DNA from: Marivita sp030148515
Lineage (GTDB): Bacteria; Pseudomonadota; Alphaproteobacteria; Rhodobacterales; Rhodobacteraceae
Direction of reading: 5' to 3'
Length of the DNA stretch: 64,000 bases
Assembly (NCBI RefSeq): GCF_048006345.1
Contig: NZ_CP180351.1
Span: 4,462,902 to 4,526,901 of the forward strand
Positions 24,459 through 32,905 of the stretch are shown one piece after another. Each line of letters starts with the position of its first letter. Within the stretch, counting starts at the first letter, position 1. The translations under genes were made by a program, and so were the position numbers. A model generated the notes under the pieces. The model was not told the origin of the DNA. It saw nothing but the letters and a program-made list of their open reading frames with translations, and did no database searches.

Positions 24459-25367
24459 ATGCCCCTGTCGCCGGAACAAGAGGCCGAAATCTCCGAACAG
24501 CGCAGCGCGCCACAGCAGACGCTGCGCGCGGTCAGCGAGGGTATGGAGGGGCACCTTTACACCGCCTATCCTGTTCTGGATCACGGGTTCATCCGTGTGG
24601 TGGATTACATGGGCGACGACGCCGCGATCTGTCAGGCGGCGCGCGTATCGTACGGCAAGGGCACGAAATCGGTACAGAATGATGAAGGGCTGATCCGGTA
24701 TCTGATGCGGCACTGGCATTCGACGCCGTTCGAGATGTGCGAGATCAAGCTGCACGTCAAACTTCCCGTCTTCGTGGCGCGTCAGTGGATCCGGCACCGC
24801 ACCGCGAACGTGAACGAATACTCGGCACGGTATTCGATTCTGGACCGGGAGTTCTACATCCCCGCGCCCGAACATCTGAACGCGCAGTCGGTGATCAACA
24901 ATCAGGGGCGCGGTGCGGCTTTGGAAGGCGAGGAAGCGGACCGAGTGCTGCGCTACCTGCGCGATGACGCGATGCGCTGCTATGATCATTACGAAGAGAT
25001 GATCAGCCAGGACGGCCAGCAGGGACTGGCCCGCGAACTGGCCCGAATGAACCTGCCCGCGAACATCTACACGCAATGGTATTGGAAGGTCGATCTGCAC
25101 AACCTGCTCCATTTCCTCCGACTCAGGGCAGATTCGCATGCGCAGTATGAAATAAGGGTTTACGCCGAAGAGATTTGCAAAGTCGTCGCCGACTGGGTCC
25201 CCTTCGCCTACCGCGCCTTCGAGGATTACCGCATGGGGGGCGCGACGCTCTCCTCGACTGCGCTGGATTGCGTCCGGCGGATGCTCAAGGGCGAGACCGT
25301 GACGCAGGAAAACTCCGGCATGTCCAAGGGGGAATGGCGGGAGTTTGAGGGCTTGCTCAATGAGTGA
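24459..25367 (+). CDS. thyX: FAD-dependent thymidylate synthase
   Basis: A 302-residue ThyX, which makes dTMP from dUMP using FAD and methylenetetrahydrofolate. The signature RHRTANVNEYSARYS (RHRx7S) is near residue 110, followed by the FAD/dUMP-binding C-terminal part (LPANIYTQWYWKVDLHNLLHFLRLR). The start follows GGAAAGGATTCGCA. It ends eight bases inside the next gene. Confidence 0.95.
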   Translation: MPLSPEQEAEISEQRSAPQQTLRAVSEGMEGHLYTAYPVLDHGFIRVVDYMGDDAAICQAARVSYGKGTKSVQNDEGLIRYLMRHWHSTPFEMCEIKLHVKLPVFVARQWIRHRTANVNEYSARYSILDREFYIPAPEHLNAQSVINNQGRGAALEGEEADRVLRYLRDDAMRCYDHYEEMISQDGQQGLARELARMNLPANIYTQWYWKVDLHNLLHFLRLRADSHAQYEIRVYAEEICKVVADWVPFAYRAFEDYRMGGATLSSTALDCVRRMLKGETVTQENSGMSKGEWREFEGLLNE

Positions 25368-26370
25368 AGAGCATGATCAAGCGCTGAAAAGCTTGCTTAG
25401 GATTAAGGGTTTTGATCCAAACGAGCTAGTTCAGAATAAGAAGCTTGGAGAGAACGATTTCAAAAATGCCGTGGAGCCAGCCAAAAGGGTAATTAGTCTT
25501 TACCAAAGAATTCCAGATTCTATTGTGTCTGACCTATCCAAAGGATCCGCAAGAGCTTTGAAGAGGTCTGCCGATGTGACCTTTAGTCGGTTCGAAGAAA
25601 TTCTTCAGTTTGATCTTGAGGAGGGTGCAGTAAAGAGTCGACGTGATAGCTTGATTGCAGCTTTGGAGGCTGGCTACGATAGTGCATTTGATGAATTGTT
25701 GCCAATAATCTCATTTTCGATTGCTGACACCTCGGACTTCCCGCAGCTTGAGGCTCGGGGACGTGCCGCAATACAGGCAATCTCGGATGAGACAAAAGAA
25801 ATTCGCGAAGAAATCTCCACCACGCTCAATAGCGCAAATGAGCTGTTGGACGAGGTTCGCAATGTTGCTGCCGAGGAAGGAGTATTAAAGCAAGCAAAGT
25901 TTTTCAAGGAAGAGGCCGACAACCATGTGATAAGTGCAAATAAATGGCTGGTGGCCGCTGTTGTTAGCGTCCTAATTCTGTTAGTTTATACAGTTGCTAT
26001 GTTGCTGCTTGCTCAAAAGCCGTTTTTCCAGAATGCTACTACCTACGGCTTTCTTCAGATTGCAATAAGTAAAGTTCTTGTGTTTTCGGTTCTAACATAT
26101 GCTGCGATTGCGTGCGTTAAGAATTACCGAAGCCATAGGCACAACGCAGTTGTAAATAAACACCGCCAAAACGCACTGATGACATATCGGACATTGAGTG
26201 AAGCTGGAGCTTCACCAGAAGCTCGTGATACGATTCTGAACCACGCTGCCGCAGCGATTTATTCTCCAGTCGACAGTGGTTATGTTTCCAACGAAGAGCG
26301 AGGATACGGAACCAGTTTGCCTGCAATTTCATTGACGCCTCGGGCGAGTGTGCCATCGCTTGGTGAGTAA
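25360..26370 (+). CDS. Hypothetical two-span membrane protein, AT-rich
   Basis: A 336-residue protein from the ATG at 25360 (MSEEHDQALKSLLR), which overlaps the thyX end by eight bases. The first 190 residues are charged and helical (ALKRSADVTFSRFEEIL, EEISTTLNSANELLDEVRN), followed by two membrane segments (about 197-220, WLVAAVVSVLILLVYTVAML, and 237-260, IAISKVLVFSVLTYAAIA) and a cytoplasmic tail. Base composition is visibly more AT-rich than thyX, suggesting recent transfer. I recognise no family. Long helical sensors with paired membrane spans occur in defence proteins, but nothing catalytic is visible. Confidence 0.6.
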   Translation: MSEEHDQALKSLLRIKGFDPNELVQNKKLGENDFKNAVEPAKRVISLYQRIPDSIVSDLSKGSARALKRSADVTFSRFEEILQFDLEEGAVKSRRDSLIAALEAGYDSAFDELLPIISFSIADTSDFPQLEARGRAAIQAISDETKEIREEISTTLNSANELLDEVRNVAAEEGVLKQAKFFKEEADNHVISANKWLVAAVVSVLILLVYTVAMLLLAQKPFFQNATTYGFLQIAISKVLVFSVLTYAAIACVKNYRSHRHNAVVNKHRQNALMTYRTLSEAGASPEARDTILNHAAAAIYSPVDSGYVSNEERGYGTSLPAISLTPRASVPSLGE

Positions 26371-26423
26371 AGGTGACGGGCGCTTAAACAATTGCAACTT
26401 CGCGAGAAGTGCATTGATCGGTT

Positions 26424-26873
26424 TTACCCCAAAACACCCGGCCAGTTGGCTTCGGCCTTGGCGGTGTTCGCGTCGAGATTGCGTTCGAACCGGCGGCGGA
26501 CCGAGAGCGAAAAATTGAGGTAGAGCTTGTCATTGTGGATCGTCCACGCTTCGGGAACCGTGGGCGCGATGTAGCCCTGGCTGACGGCCCAGGCGCAGTA
26601 GCCTCCGAAAGCGGGCTCGTAGGCGGAGGGGTTGGCGGCGAACGCATCGGCAGAGCCCTGGTCGGCAAAGCGCCATTCGGCCCCTTTGTGGTTCACGGTG
26701 AAGGCCGCGTTGCCGCTGACAGGACCGTTCGCGGTGAAATAGCCAACCGGGTCCGAGCCGTCGATGGCGATGCCGCCTTCCTGGTAGATCTCGGGTTCGC
26801 GGGCCAGAGCCGGACGGGCGAGCCAGAGTGCAGGTGTGGCAAGGGCGAGGGCGGAAAATGTGCGGCGGTGCAT
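26424..26873 (-). CDS. Exported YHS-domain protein
   Basis: A 149-residue protein with a twin-arginine-like signal (MHRRTFSALALATPALWLARPALA) and a YHS domain over most of the mature part (AIDGSDPVGYFTANGPVSG, WRFADQGSADAFAANPSAYEPAFGGYCAW). YHS domains in this family are linked to metal handling, but the usual metal-ligand cysteine is limited to one (GGYCAW). Role unknown. It is divergent from suhB-like and convergent with the 25.4-kb membrane protein. Confidence 0.8.
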   Translation of the reverse strand: MHRRTFSALALATPALWLARPALAREPEIYQEGGIAIDGSDPVGYFTANGPVSGNAAFTVNHKGAEWRFADQGSADAFAANPSAYEPAFGGYCAWAVSQGYIAPTVPEAWTIHNDKLYLNFSLSVRRRFERNLDANTAKAEANWPGVLG

Positions 26874-27052
26874 GGGCGTTCATCCTTTTTCAACAACTCT
26901 GCGCCAAAGATGGCAGCGAACGCCACGGAAAGAAGGAGGTTGATACACATCTCGCAGTGTCGTGAAATACCGTCATCGCCCAGCAGGCCCTTGGCATTGG
27001 GGCGTGTCCCGCTTATACGCCCGGTCTGATCCCGAACAGCCGGAGGCCCATG

Positions 27053-27844
27053 ATGCAGGGCAGCGCCAATCTCAACATCATGATCAAAGCCGCCCGCAAG
27101 GCGGGTCGGTCGCTCAACAAGGATTTCCGCGAGGTCGAGAATCTGCAGACCTCGGCGTCGAATGCCGTGGAATTCGTGTCACGGTCGGCGTCGGCCGCAG
27201 GAGCCATTCTGCGCGATGATCTGACCGGTGCACGCGGCACCTATGGGTATATTGATCCGACCGGTGAAACAGATGGCGAAGACCCGACGCGCCGCTGGAT
27301 CGTGAACCCGCTTGAGGGGAATGCGAATTTCCTGCACGGGCAGCCGCATTTTGCGGTGTCCATAGCGCTCGAGCATAAGGGTCAGATCGTGTCTGCGGTG
27401 GTGTTCGACCCGGCCAAGGACGAAATGTTCTACGCCGAAAAAGGCCAGGGTGCCTGGCTGAACGACAACAAACGCGTCCGTGTGTCGAGCCGGACCAAGC
27501 TGGTCGAGGCGGTTCTGGGCCATGCGGTGCCGTTCAGTGTGAAGCGGACATTGCCCGCGACGCTCAAGGATCTGGCTCGCGTGATGCCGGAATGTTCGGG
27601 GATGCGCGCCTCGGGATCGTCGGCTCTGGATCTGGCCTATGTGGCGGCCGGACGATTTGACGGGTTCTGGCAACGCGAAGGCGCGGTGACGGACCTGGCG
27701 GCGGGGCTTTTGATTGCTTCTGAAGCCGGTGCTTTGGTCGAAGGTGTACGCCCGGGACAGGTGCCGTTGGAAGACGGGTCCGTTCTGTGCGCCAACAACC
27801 AGATTTTCGCGGCTCTAGCCAAGGTGATCCGCACAACCGACTGA
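27053..27844 (+). CDS. Inositol-monophosphatase-family protein lacking metal ligands
   Basis: A 263-residue member of the IMPase/SuhB family. The fold is recognisable (ANFLHGQPHFAVSIALEHKG, GSSALDLAYVAAGRFDGFW, TDLAAGLLIASEAGALVEG). The catalytic metal motifs are changed: the usual DPxDG is NPLEGN, the first-domain Asp motif reads EFVSRSAS, and no GEE(S/T) motif is present. So it is predicted not to be a functional phosphatase, perhaps a regulatory SuhB-like protein. The ATG at 27053 is chosen because GGAGG at 27042 is too close to the ATG at 27050. Confidence 0.8.
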   Translation: MQGSANLNIMIKAARKAGRSLNKDFREVENLQTSASNAVEFVSRSASAAGAILRDDLTGARGTYGYIDPTGETDGEDPTRRWIVNPLEGNANFLHGQPHFAVSIALEHKGQIVSAVVFDPAKDEMFYAEKGQGAWLNDNKRVRVSSRTKLVEAVLGHAVPFSVKRTLPATLKDLARVMPECSGMRASGSSALDLAYVAAGRFDGFWQREGAVTDLAAGLLIASEAGALVEGVRPGQVPLEDGSVLCANNQIFAALAKVIRTTD

Positions 27845-27907
27845 CGAAGGGCTATCCCGTCCCGACGGCTTGTGTATCATACCCCCAAAAGCTGACTGGG
27901 GGATCCT

Positions 27908-28741
27908 ATGCGCCTTAGGGGAGTTCGTGGCAGCCGCAACATCGAAGACCGCCGCCGGAGCGGCGGTGGCGGCCGTGCCGGTATCGGTGGTGTGGGTCTT
28001 CTGGTGGTGCTGGCCATCGGCTATTTCGCCGGGATCGATGTCACGCCGTTGCTGCAACAGGCAACGCAACCTGCCTCTGCCCCCAGAGAGCTGAGCGCCG
28101 AAGAAGAACGGGCAGCGGAATTCACCTCGCGCGTGCTGGCGACGACAGAGACGGTGTGGGGCGAGATCTTTCCGTCGCAGGTCGGGCGGCCCTATGAGCC
28201 ACCGGTTCTTGTGCTCTATTCCGGTGTGACGGCCTCGCCCTGTGGCAATGCAAGCGGTGCGACGGGTCCGTTCTATTGCCCGGCCGACCAGAAGGCGTAT
28301 CTCGACACGGAATTCTTTGCGACGCTGTCACGGCAGTTGGGCGCCCGCGGTGATTTTGCGGCGGCCTATGTGATTGCGCATGAGGTTGCACATCACGTTC
28401 AGAACGAACTGGGCATCCTTGGTCAGGTCAATGAGCGGCGGCAGGTCGTCGGTGAAACGGATGCCAATGCGCTGACGGTGCGGTTGGAACTCCAGGCGGA
28501 TTGCCTGTCGGGGGTCTGGGCGCGGTCGGTGGACGGATTGCTGGAACCGGGGGATATCGAAGAAGCGCTGAACGCGGCGCGGATGATCGGCGATGACCAC
28601 CTGCAGGAACGCGCGGGCCGGGTGCCGCAGCCGCATACCTTCACGCACGGCACGTCCGAACAGCGGTCGCGCTGGTTCGCCACCGGGTTCCAGAGCGGCG
28701 ATATCCGCAGTTGCGACACGTTCCGGGCGCAAAGGCTGTGA
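27908..28741 (+). CDS. Neutral zinc metallopeptidase (YpfJ family)
   Basis: A 277-residue membrane-anchored peptidase. A basic, Gly/Arg-rich N-terminus (MRLRGVRGSRNIEDRRRSGG) precedes one membrane segment (about residues 34-50). The gluzincin-like active site HEVAHHVQNELG is near residue 158, with a downstream ELQADCLSGVWA acting as third ligand. Four cysteines suggest a disulfide-stabilised periplasmic domain. This is the PF04228 neutral zinc metallopeptidase family; substrates are unknown. The phosphatase gene follows after one base. Confidence 0.9.
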   Translation: MRLRGVRGSRNIEDRRRSGGGGRAGIGGVGLLVVLAIGYFAGIDVTPLLQQATQPASAPRELSAEEERAAEFTSRVLATTETVWGEIFPSQVGRPYEPPVLVLYSGVTASPCGNASGATGPFYCPADQKAYLDTEFFATLSRQLGARGDFAAAYVIAHEVAHHVQNELGILGQVNERRQVVGETDANALTVRLELQADCLSGVWARSVDGLLEPGDIEEALNAARMIGDDHLQERAGRVPQPHTFTHGTSEQRSRWFATGFQSGDIRSCDTFRAQRL

Positions 28742-28742
28742 C

Positions 28743-29252
28743 ATGATCGTCTCTGCACTGTCCGTCGGGCAGGGAATCCTTGCCATTTCGCCCATACCCG
28801 GGGCCGAGGGCGATTATGCGGGCGACGTGCAGCATCTGATCGAATGGAAACCCGCCATTGTCATTTCTCTGGTGAACGAAGTTGAGATGGTCGCCGCAGG
28901 AGCGGCTGGGCTGTGGCATGATTTGGTCGAGGCCGGATGCCGCTGGGAACATCTGCCGATCACCGATTTCGGCGTGCCGGACGATGCATTCGAAGAGGCC
29001 TGGCCCGTGGTAAGCGCAAATGCCCGGCGCGCCTTGATGGGGGGCGGGCGCATTCTGGTGCATTGCCGTGGCGGATGTGGCCGGTCCGGTATGGTGGCCC
29101 TTCGGTTGATGATCGAATTGGGCGAGGCGGCAGATGATGCCTTGGCCCGGCTGCGCGCGGTCCGGTCCTGCGCGGTCGAAACGGACGCGCAGATGGCGTG
29201 GGCACTGTCGGCAAAACGGGAACCGGCGCTGTTCCTGCGCCACGAAGACTGA
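28743..29252 (+). CDS. Dual-specificity/protein-tyrosine phosphatase-like protein
   Basis: A 169-residue cysteine-based phosphatase. The active-site P-loop HCRGGCGRSG is near residue 102 and the general-acid loop is ITDFGVPDD near residue 76. It probably removes phosphate from a phosphotyrosine protein or another phosphate monoester; substrate unknown. The start ATG at 28743 lies one base after the stop of the metallopeptidase gene, so the two form an operon. An in-frame extension to 28593 falls inside that gene and is ignored. Confidence 0.85.
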   Translation: MIVSALSVGQGILAISPIPGAEGDYAGDVQHLIEWKPAIVISLVNEVEMVAAGAAGLWHDLVEAGCRWEHLPITDFGVPDDAFEEAWPVVSANARRALMGGGRILVHCRGGCGRSGMVALRLMIELGEAADDALARLRAVRSCAVETDAQMAWALSAKREPALFLRHED

Positions 29253-29606
29253 TTGGGATAAGGTGAGAGGCTGGACTTCGCTCTTCTGAAAATAAAGTAA
29301 ATTAAAACAAGTATTTAAATGGATCACGGGGTGCCGTTTTGTAGCAGCTGCTGTAGCACGGTTTGTAGCGCGGCAGTCACACCCTCAGCTTTTTGGTTGG
29401 TTTGCGATTTGTGTTTCGTCATTGGCTCAACGTGTAGGACGGCGGGAGCAGTCTTTCGGGGTCCCCTCAATCAGGACACCGTTCATCCCGGTGGTCTCGT
29501 CAATATCTCCCATACTGCGACAGCATAATTCGTGCGTGGCTCAAGCATACCCAACATCTCCCCAATGATGCGCTTGCTATAGCTCAAGCAAGAAACGTCG
29601 CATGAT
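29253..29606. other. Gene-free stretch before the HTH gene
   Basis: No coding region is supported here. It includes an AT-rich run around 29288-29322, followed by a patch with repeated GTAGC elements (29340-29375). Nothing resembling a tRNA, known RNA or mobile-element end was seen. Confidence 0.6.
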
Positions 29607-30032
29607 GTGACGGAGGCTATGGAGCGCCCATTGAAAAATACACCCTATGAAAACAGCAAGCTGGCGAAGTTCCTTGACCGGCGGATCCTTGAGCTGGCCG
29701 GTAAGAAGAGCCAGCGCGAGATTGCCATACAGGCCGGATTTCCGAACCCGAACTACGTCAGCATGATCAAGGCGGGCAGCTCCAAGTTGCCGCTGGACCG
29801 TGTCCCGGCGATGGCCAAGGCGCTCGAGGTTGACCCGAAATACCTTTTCATCCTCGCTTTGGACCAGGCCGGGTTCGAAACCACTGAGGCCGCTGTGAGC
29901 GACATCTTCGGCATTGTCGTGACTGACAACGAGGTCGACTGGCTGAATGAAATCCGTGATGCGTCCGGTCACTCGGATCCCCGCCTCACCAACCGGCTGC
30001 GCACGTCCCTTCGTGCCGTCTTTGGAGCTTGA
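29607..30032 (+). CDS. Helix-turn-helix protein
   Basis: A 141-residue protein with a Cro/CI-like HTH (LAGKKSQREIAIQAGF, PNYVSMIKAGSSKLPLDRVPAMAKALEVDPKYL) in the middle and an acidic helical C-terminus. The GTG at 29607 is the longest start; an ATG at 29619 has GGAGG too close. It leads a small translationally coupled pair with the 53-codon gene that follows and points towards the YhaN ATPase. It may regulate this accessory region. No phage genes adjoin. Confidence 0.75.
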   Translation: MTEAMERPLKNTPYENSKLAKFLDRRILELAGKKSQREIAIQAGFPNPNYVSMIKAGSSKLPLDRVPAMAKALEVDPKYLFILALDQAGFETTEAAVSDIFGIVVTDNEVDWLNEIRDASGHSDPRLTNRLRTSLRAVFGA

Positions 30033-30034
30033 TC

Positions 30035-30196
30035 ATGAGTTTGGGCATAAAGCTTCCTGACAGGTCGCCTGTTGTCACAGACGCCGAGCTGGCGTGGTTG
30101 ACCTTCCTGCGCGATTTGCACGCCGGTCCAGTGCGACAGCCAACGCTGGCGGCGGTGCAGGCCCTCAGGGCGAGTCTCAGTGCACCTAGGCTGTAG
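30035..30196 (+). CDS. Small protein of 53 residues
   Basis: ATG at 30035, three bases after the stop of the HTH gene, and stop TAG at 30194-30196. The predicted protein, MSLGIKLPDRSPVVTDAEL..., is Leu/Ala-rich with a helical pattern and no membrane segment. Spacing and co-direction with the HTH gene suggest translation. Unrecognised; possibly a helper or antitoxin-like peptide of the HTH protein. Confidence 0.45.
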   Translation: MSLGIKLPDRSPVVTDAELAWLTFLRDLHAGPVRQPTLAAVQALRASLSAPRL

Positions 30197-30301
30197 GGGT
30201 AGCGCAAAGCGCAAGCACGCCTCTCAGCGACTCGCTCCGGGCCGTTGGGAGGACACGCACAACGCATGTTGGCTTGATGAACAAGTCGTCCGTTTCGTTT
30301 G

Positions 30302-32905
30302 TCAGTCGGTGGTAGAAATCTGAAGCGCTTTTCCACCCAGATCCCGGAACGCGCGCTGCCGGCAGCTCAGCACGATGATCTGCAGGTCGCTTGCCTGGCG
30401 GTGCAGGGCGTCGAACATCCGCTCGATCCGGTCGTCATCGGTGAACACGAGGGCGTCGTCCAGAATGACCGGCGCATGGCGTCCGTCCTTTGACAGGAGC
30501 CTGGCAAAGGCCAACCGAACCAGGAGCGCAATCTGCTCTTGGGTGCCGCCGGACAGGATGTCCACGGTCTCCTCCTGACCGTTTCTGATCAGCGACTGCG
30601 GAAGAAGCGTGTCATCGGCCCAGTTCAACTCGGCGTCTGGCCAGAGGAGGTGGAGCAGGGGGCGCAATTCTCCGGCGACCGGTTCGAAATAGCGATCTCG
30701 TGCCTCCGAACGGGCCGCTTCGAGAGCAGCCTGCAAACGCTCCAGCACCTTGACCTCGCGCGCGATCCGCGCCAGCCGCATCTCGGCCGCCCCAAACTTC
30801 TCCTCGGTTTCCTGAAGTCGCTCCTCGACCGCCTCACCAGCGCTCCCCCGGATTCTTTCATCCAGTGCAGCGATGGCTGGCCTCAGATCGTCAATCCGTG
30901 TGCGTGCCGCATCCTCGATCGACTGCGCACGCGTCAACGCAGCCTGGGCCGCGTCGATGTCGGGGGCGGCAGACTGCGCCACGGCGAGGGCACTTTCTGC
31001 TGCAAGGCGTTTCTCGTCAGCTTGAGCGGTGGCAGCCGCCAGCGCATCTTCGTCCTGCTGCGCCAAGAGCCCCAAAGCTTCTATTGCCGTGTTCAGCCGC
31101 CGCTCTGCCTCTTCCTTACGTACGAGTGCGGTTGTGTGAACGGTGCGCGCCTCATCCCGCTGATCCCGCGCGGCATTCATTCTGGCACGCAGTTCCAGAA
31201 CCATTCTACTGGCCGAATGAAGCTTGGCCTCTGCCTCATCCAGCGGGGGCAGATCTTCGATGTCCTGCTCCGTTGCATCCGGGAGTGCTGCGATCTGTTT
31301 CTGCAGATCTTCGATGCCTTTTGGCGCATGGCCCCGGAACTCAGCCTCCAACTGCAGCAGCTCGTTTTTGGCGTCCTGGCGCTTCTGGTGCGCACGGGCT
31401 GCATCCTCGACCGACGAGACCACAAGCGAAGCCAGGGCCTCAGCGAGATCGGCTTCGGCTTGCGAAACACTTCCAAGACCAGCAGGACTTTCGCCGGGAT
31501 GCACGGTCAATTCTCCAAGACCCTCGAGGTGCAACACCGTGTCTGTGTGGATCGCAAACTCTTTGCCGTCAGCGAGTGCGTGCCCGGCGTGGTGAACACC
31601 CACCTCGCGGTCTGGTGCGTAGCGCATAATCACCCGGGTCGCCGTGCTGTCCCTGAGCGCACGTGCCGTGGTCAGGGTCGCCAAGAGCACCCGTAGTTTT
31701 TCCATTTGCTTGTCATCAGGTCCGACGGAGGCTGCGGCCTTCGCGGCTTCAACCTTTTCCCGGCAAGACCGGGCATTACCAATCCGCTCCTCCAGCTCAA
31801 ACCGGCGTTCGCGCGCGGCGGCTGCGGACGTTTGAGCTTCGATCCTCCGGACGAGGGCTTCAGCACGTTTGCGTTCTTCTTCTGCCTCATCATGCGCCTT
31901 GGTGGCGTCAGCGAGCACCTTCTCATGCTTCGCCAGTCCTTCCTGCGCTTTCACAAGCTGTTCTGAGGCCAACCGCTCGGCCTTCTCACTGGCCGACTTC
32001 TCGCTCTGGGCGTCACGGAGCGCCTTGAGATCCTGCCGCGCACGCTCCGCAACGAGAGTGACCGTCTGCAGTGCCTGCTCTGCGGCCTTCACCTTGCCGG
32101 TATGGGCCTCTGCGGCCCCGAAAGCTGCCCGTGCTGCGTCAAGGCGCGACTTGCGCTCGGCGACGGCGTCTGGCGCTTCCAGTTCTTCGAGCTCAGCGCG
32201 GTGGCGCGTGCGCTCGTCGAGCGCCGATTGCAGGAGCCCAACCTGCCCGGCGAGCTTGTCGCGGTCCGCGGAGAGCGTTTCGACTTCCTGAATTGCATCG
32301 GACCAAGGGCCGCCCGCTTTAGGGCGACCGGTCGCAGTGGCATAGGCAGACAGTTCTTCATGACACCGCGCCAGCGCGGAATCCATTCGGCGACCACCGG
32401 TCATCGTCTCCACTTCGCCAGTCACCGACGACAAAAGGTCCCGGCGCGCTTCAAGGGCCGTTGTCTGTTCGCTCTTTTCGCCGTCTGACAGCCCCAGAAG
32501 CCCTTGTCGCACCCAGAGGAGGCCGGAAGGACCGCCATCACCACCGCCGACCAGGCGAGAGATCCAGGCTTCAGCCTCGTCCGCTTGCGCGATTAGAACA
32601 CCACCGCGCATGACTTTCGCCTCGGACTTGCCGAACCAGCGCTTCGAGATCACGAAGAGACCATCCGGGATTTCTACCTCGACGGAGACCTCGGGTGAGC
32701 CACCAGCATGGGGTCGTAGGTGCTTGATGTCTTTCTTGGTCGACCCGTGAGGGACAAAGAACAGCGCTCGGAGCGCATCAAAGACGGTCGATTTCCCGAA
32801 TTCGTTTGGTGCGCTCAACACATTCACGCCGTCCGTGATCCCGTCGATGCGGACAGGATCGGTGAACCGTCGAACGTCTTTCAGGGTGATGGAACGCAGC
32901 CTCAT
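30302..32905 (-). CDS. yhaN: YhaN-like SMC/Rad50-type ATPase
   Basis: An 867-residue ATPase. The Walker A region is SAPNEFGKST near residue 33. It contains long coiled-coil arms (about 180-400 and 480-760, rich in Glu, Ala and Arg). The ABC signature is LSGGTQEQIALLVRLAFARLL and Walker B/D-loop PVILDDALVFTDDDR near the end. It pairs with the YhaO nuclease encoded immediately upstream, as Rad50 pairs with Mre11 or SbcC with SbcD, for DNA-end processing. The stop of yhaO overlaps its start by four bases. Confidence 0.88.
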   Translation of the reverse strand: MRLRSITLKDVRRFTDPVRIDGITDGVNVLSAPNEFGKSTVFDALRALFFVPHGSTKKDIKHLRPHAGGSPEVSVEVEIPDGLFVISKRWFGKSEAKVMRGGVLIAQADEAEAWISRLVGGGDGGPSGLLWVRQGLLGLSDGEKSEQTTALEARRDLLSSVTGEVETMTGGRRMDSALARCHEELSAYATATGRPKAGGPWSDAIQEVETLSADRDKLAGQVGLLQSALDERTRHRAELEELEAPDAVAERKSRLDAARAAFGAAEAHTGKVKAAEQALQTVTLVAERARQDLKALRDAQSEKSASEKAERLASEQLVKAQEGLAKHEKVLADATKAHDEAEEERKRAEALVRRIEAQTSAAAARERRFELEERIGNARSCREKVEAAKAAASVGPDDKQMEKLRVLLATLTTARALRDSTATRVIMRYAPDREVGVHHAGHALADGKEFAIHTDTVLHLEGLGELTVHPGESPAGLGSVSQAEADLAEALASLVVSSVEDAARAHQKRQDAKNELLQLEAEFRGHAPKGIEDLQKQIAALPDATEQDIEDLPPLDEAEAKLHSASRMVLELRARMNAARDQRDEARTVHTTALVRKEEAERRLNTAIEALGLLAQQDEDALAAATAQADEKRLAAESALAVAQSAAPDIDAAQAALTRAQSIEDAARTRIDDLRPAIAALDERIRGSAGEAVEERLQETEEKFGAAEMRLARIAREVKVLERLQAALEAARSEARDRYFEPVAGELRPLLHLLWPDAELNWADDTLLPQSLIRNGQEETVDILSGGTQEQIALLVRLAFARLLSKDGRHAPVILDDALVFTDDDRIERMFDALHRQASDLQIIVLSCRQRAFRDLGGKALQISTTD

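Noticed and set aside
26693..26950. Frame starting MCINLLLSVAFAAIFG that looks like a signal peptide
   Set aside because: It overlaps the YHS gene in another frame and loses all structure after the first 20 residues.
30539..31696. 385-codon open frame opposite yhaN
   Set aside because: The yhaN strand has Walker and ABC-signature motifs in place; the shadow does not.
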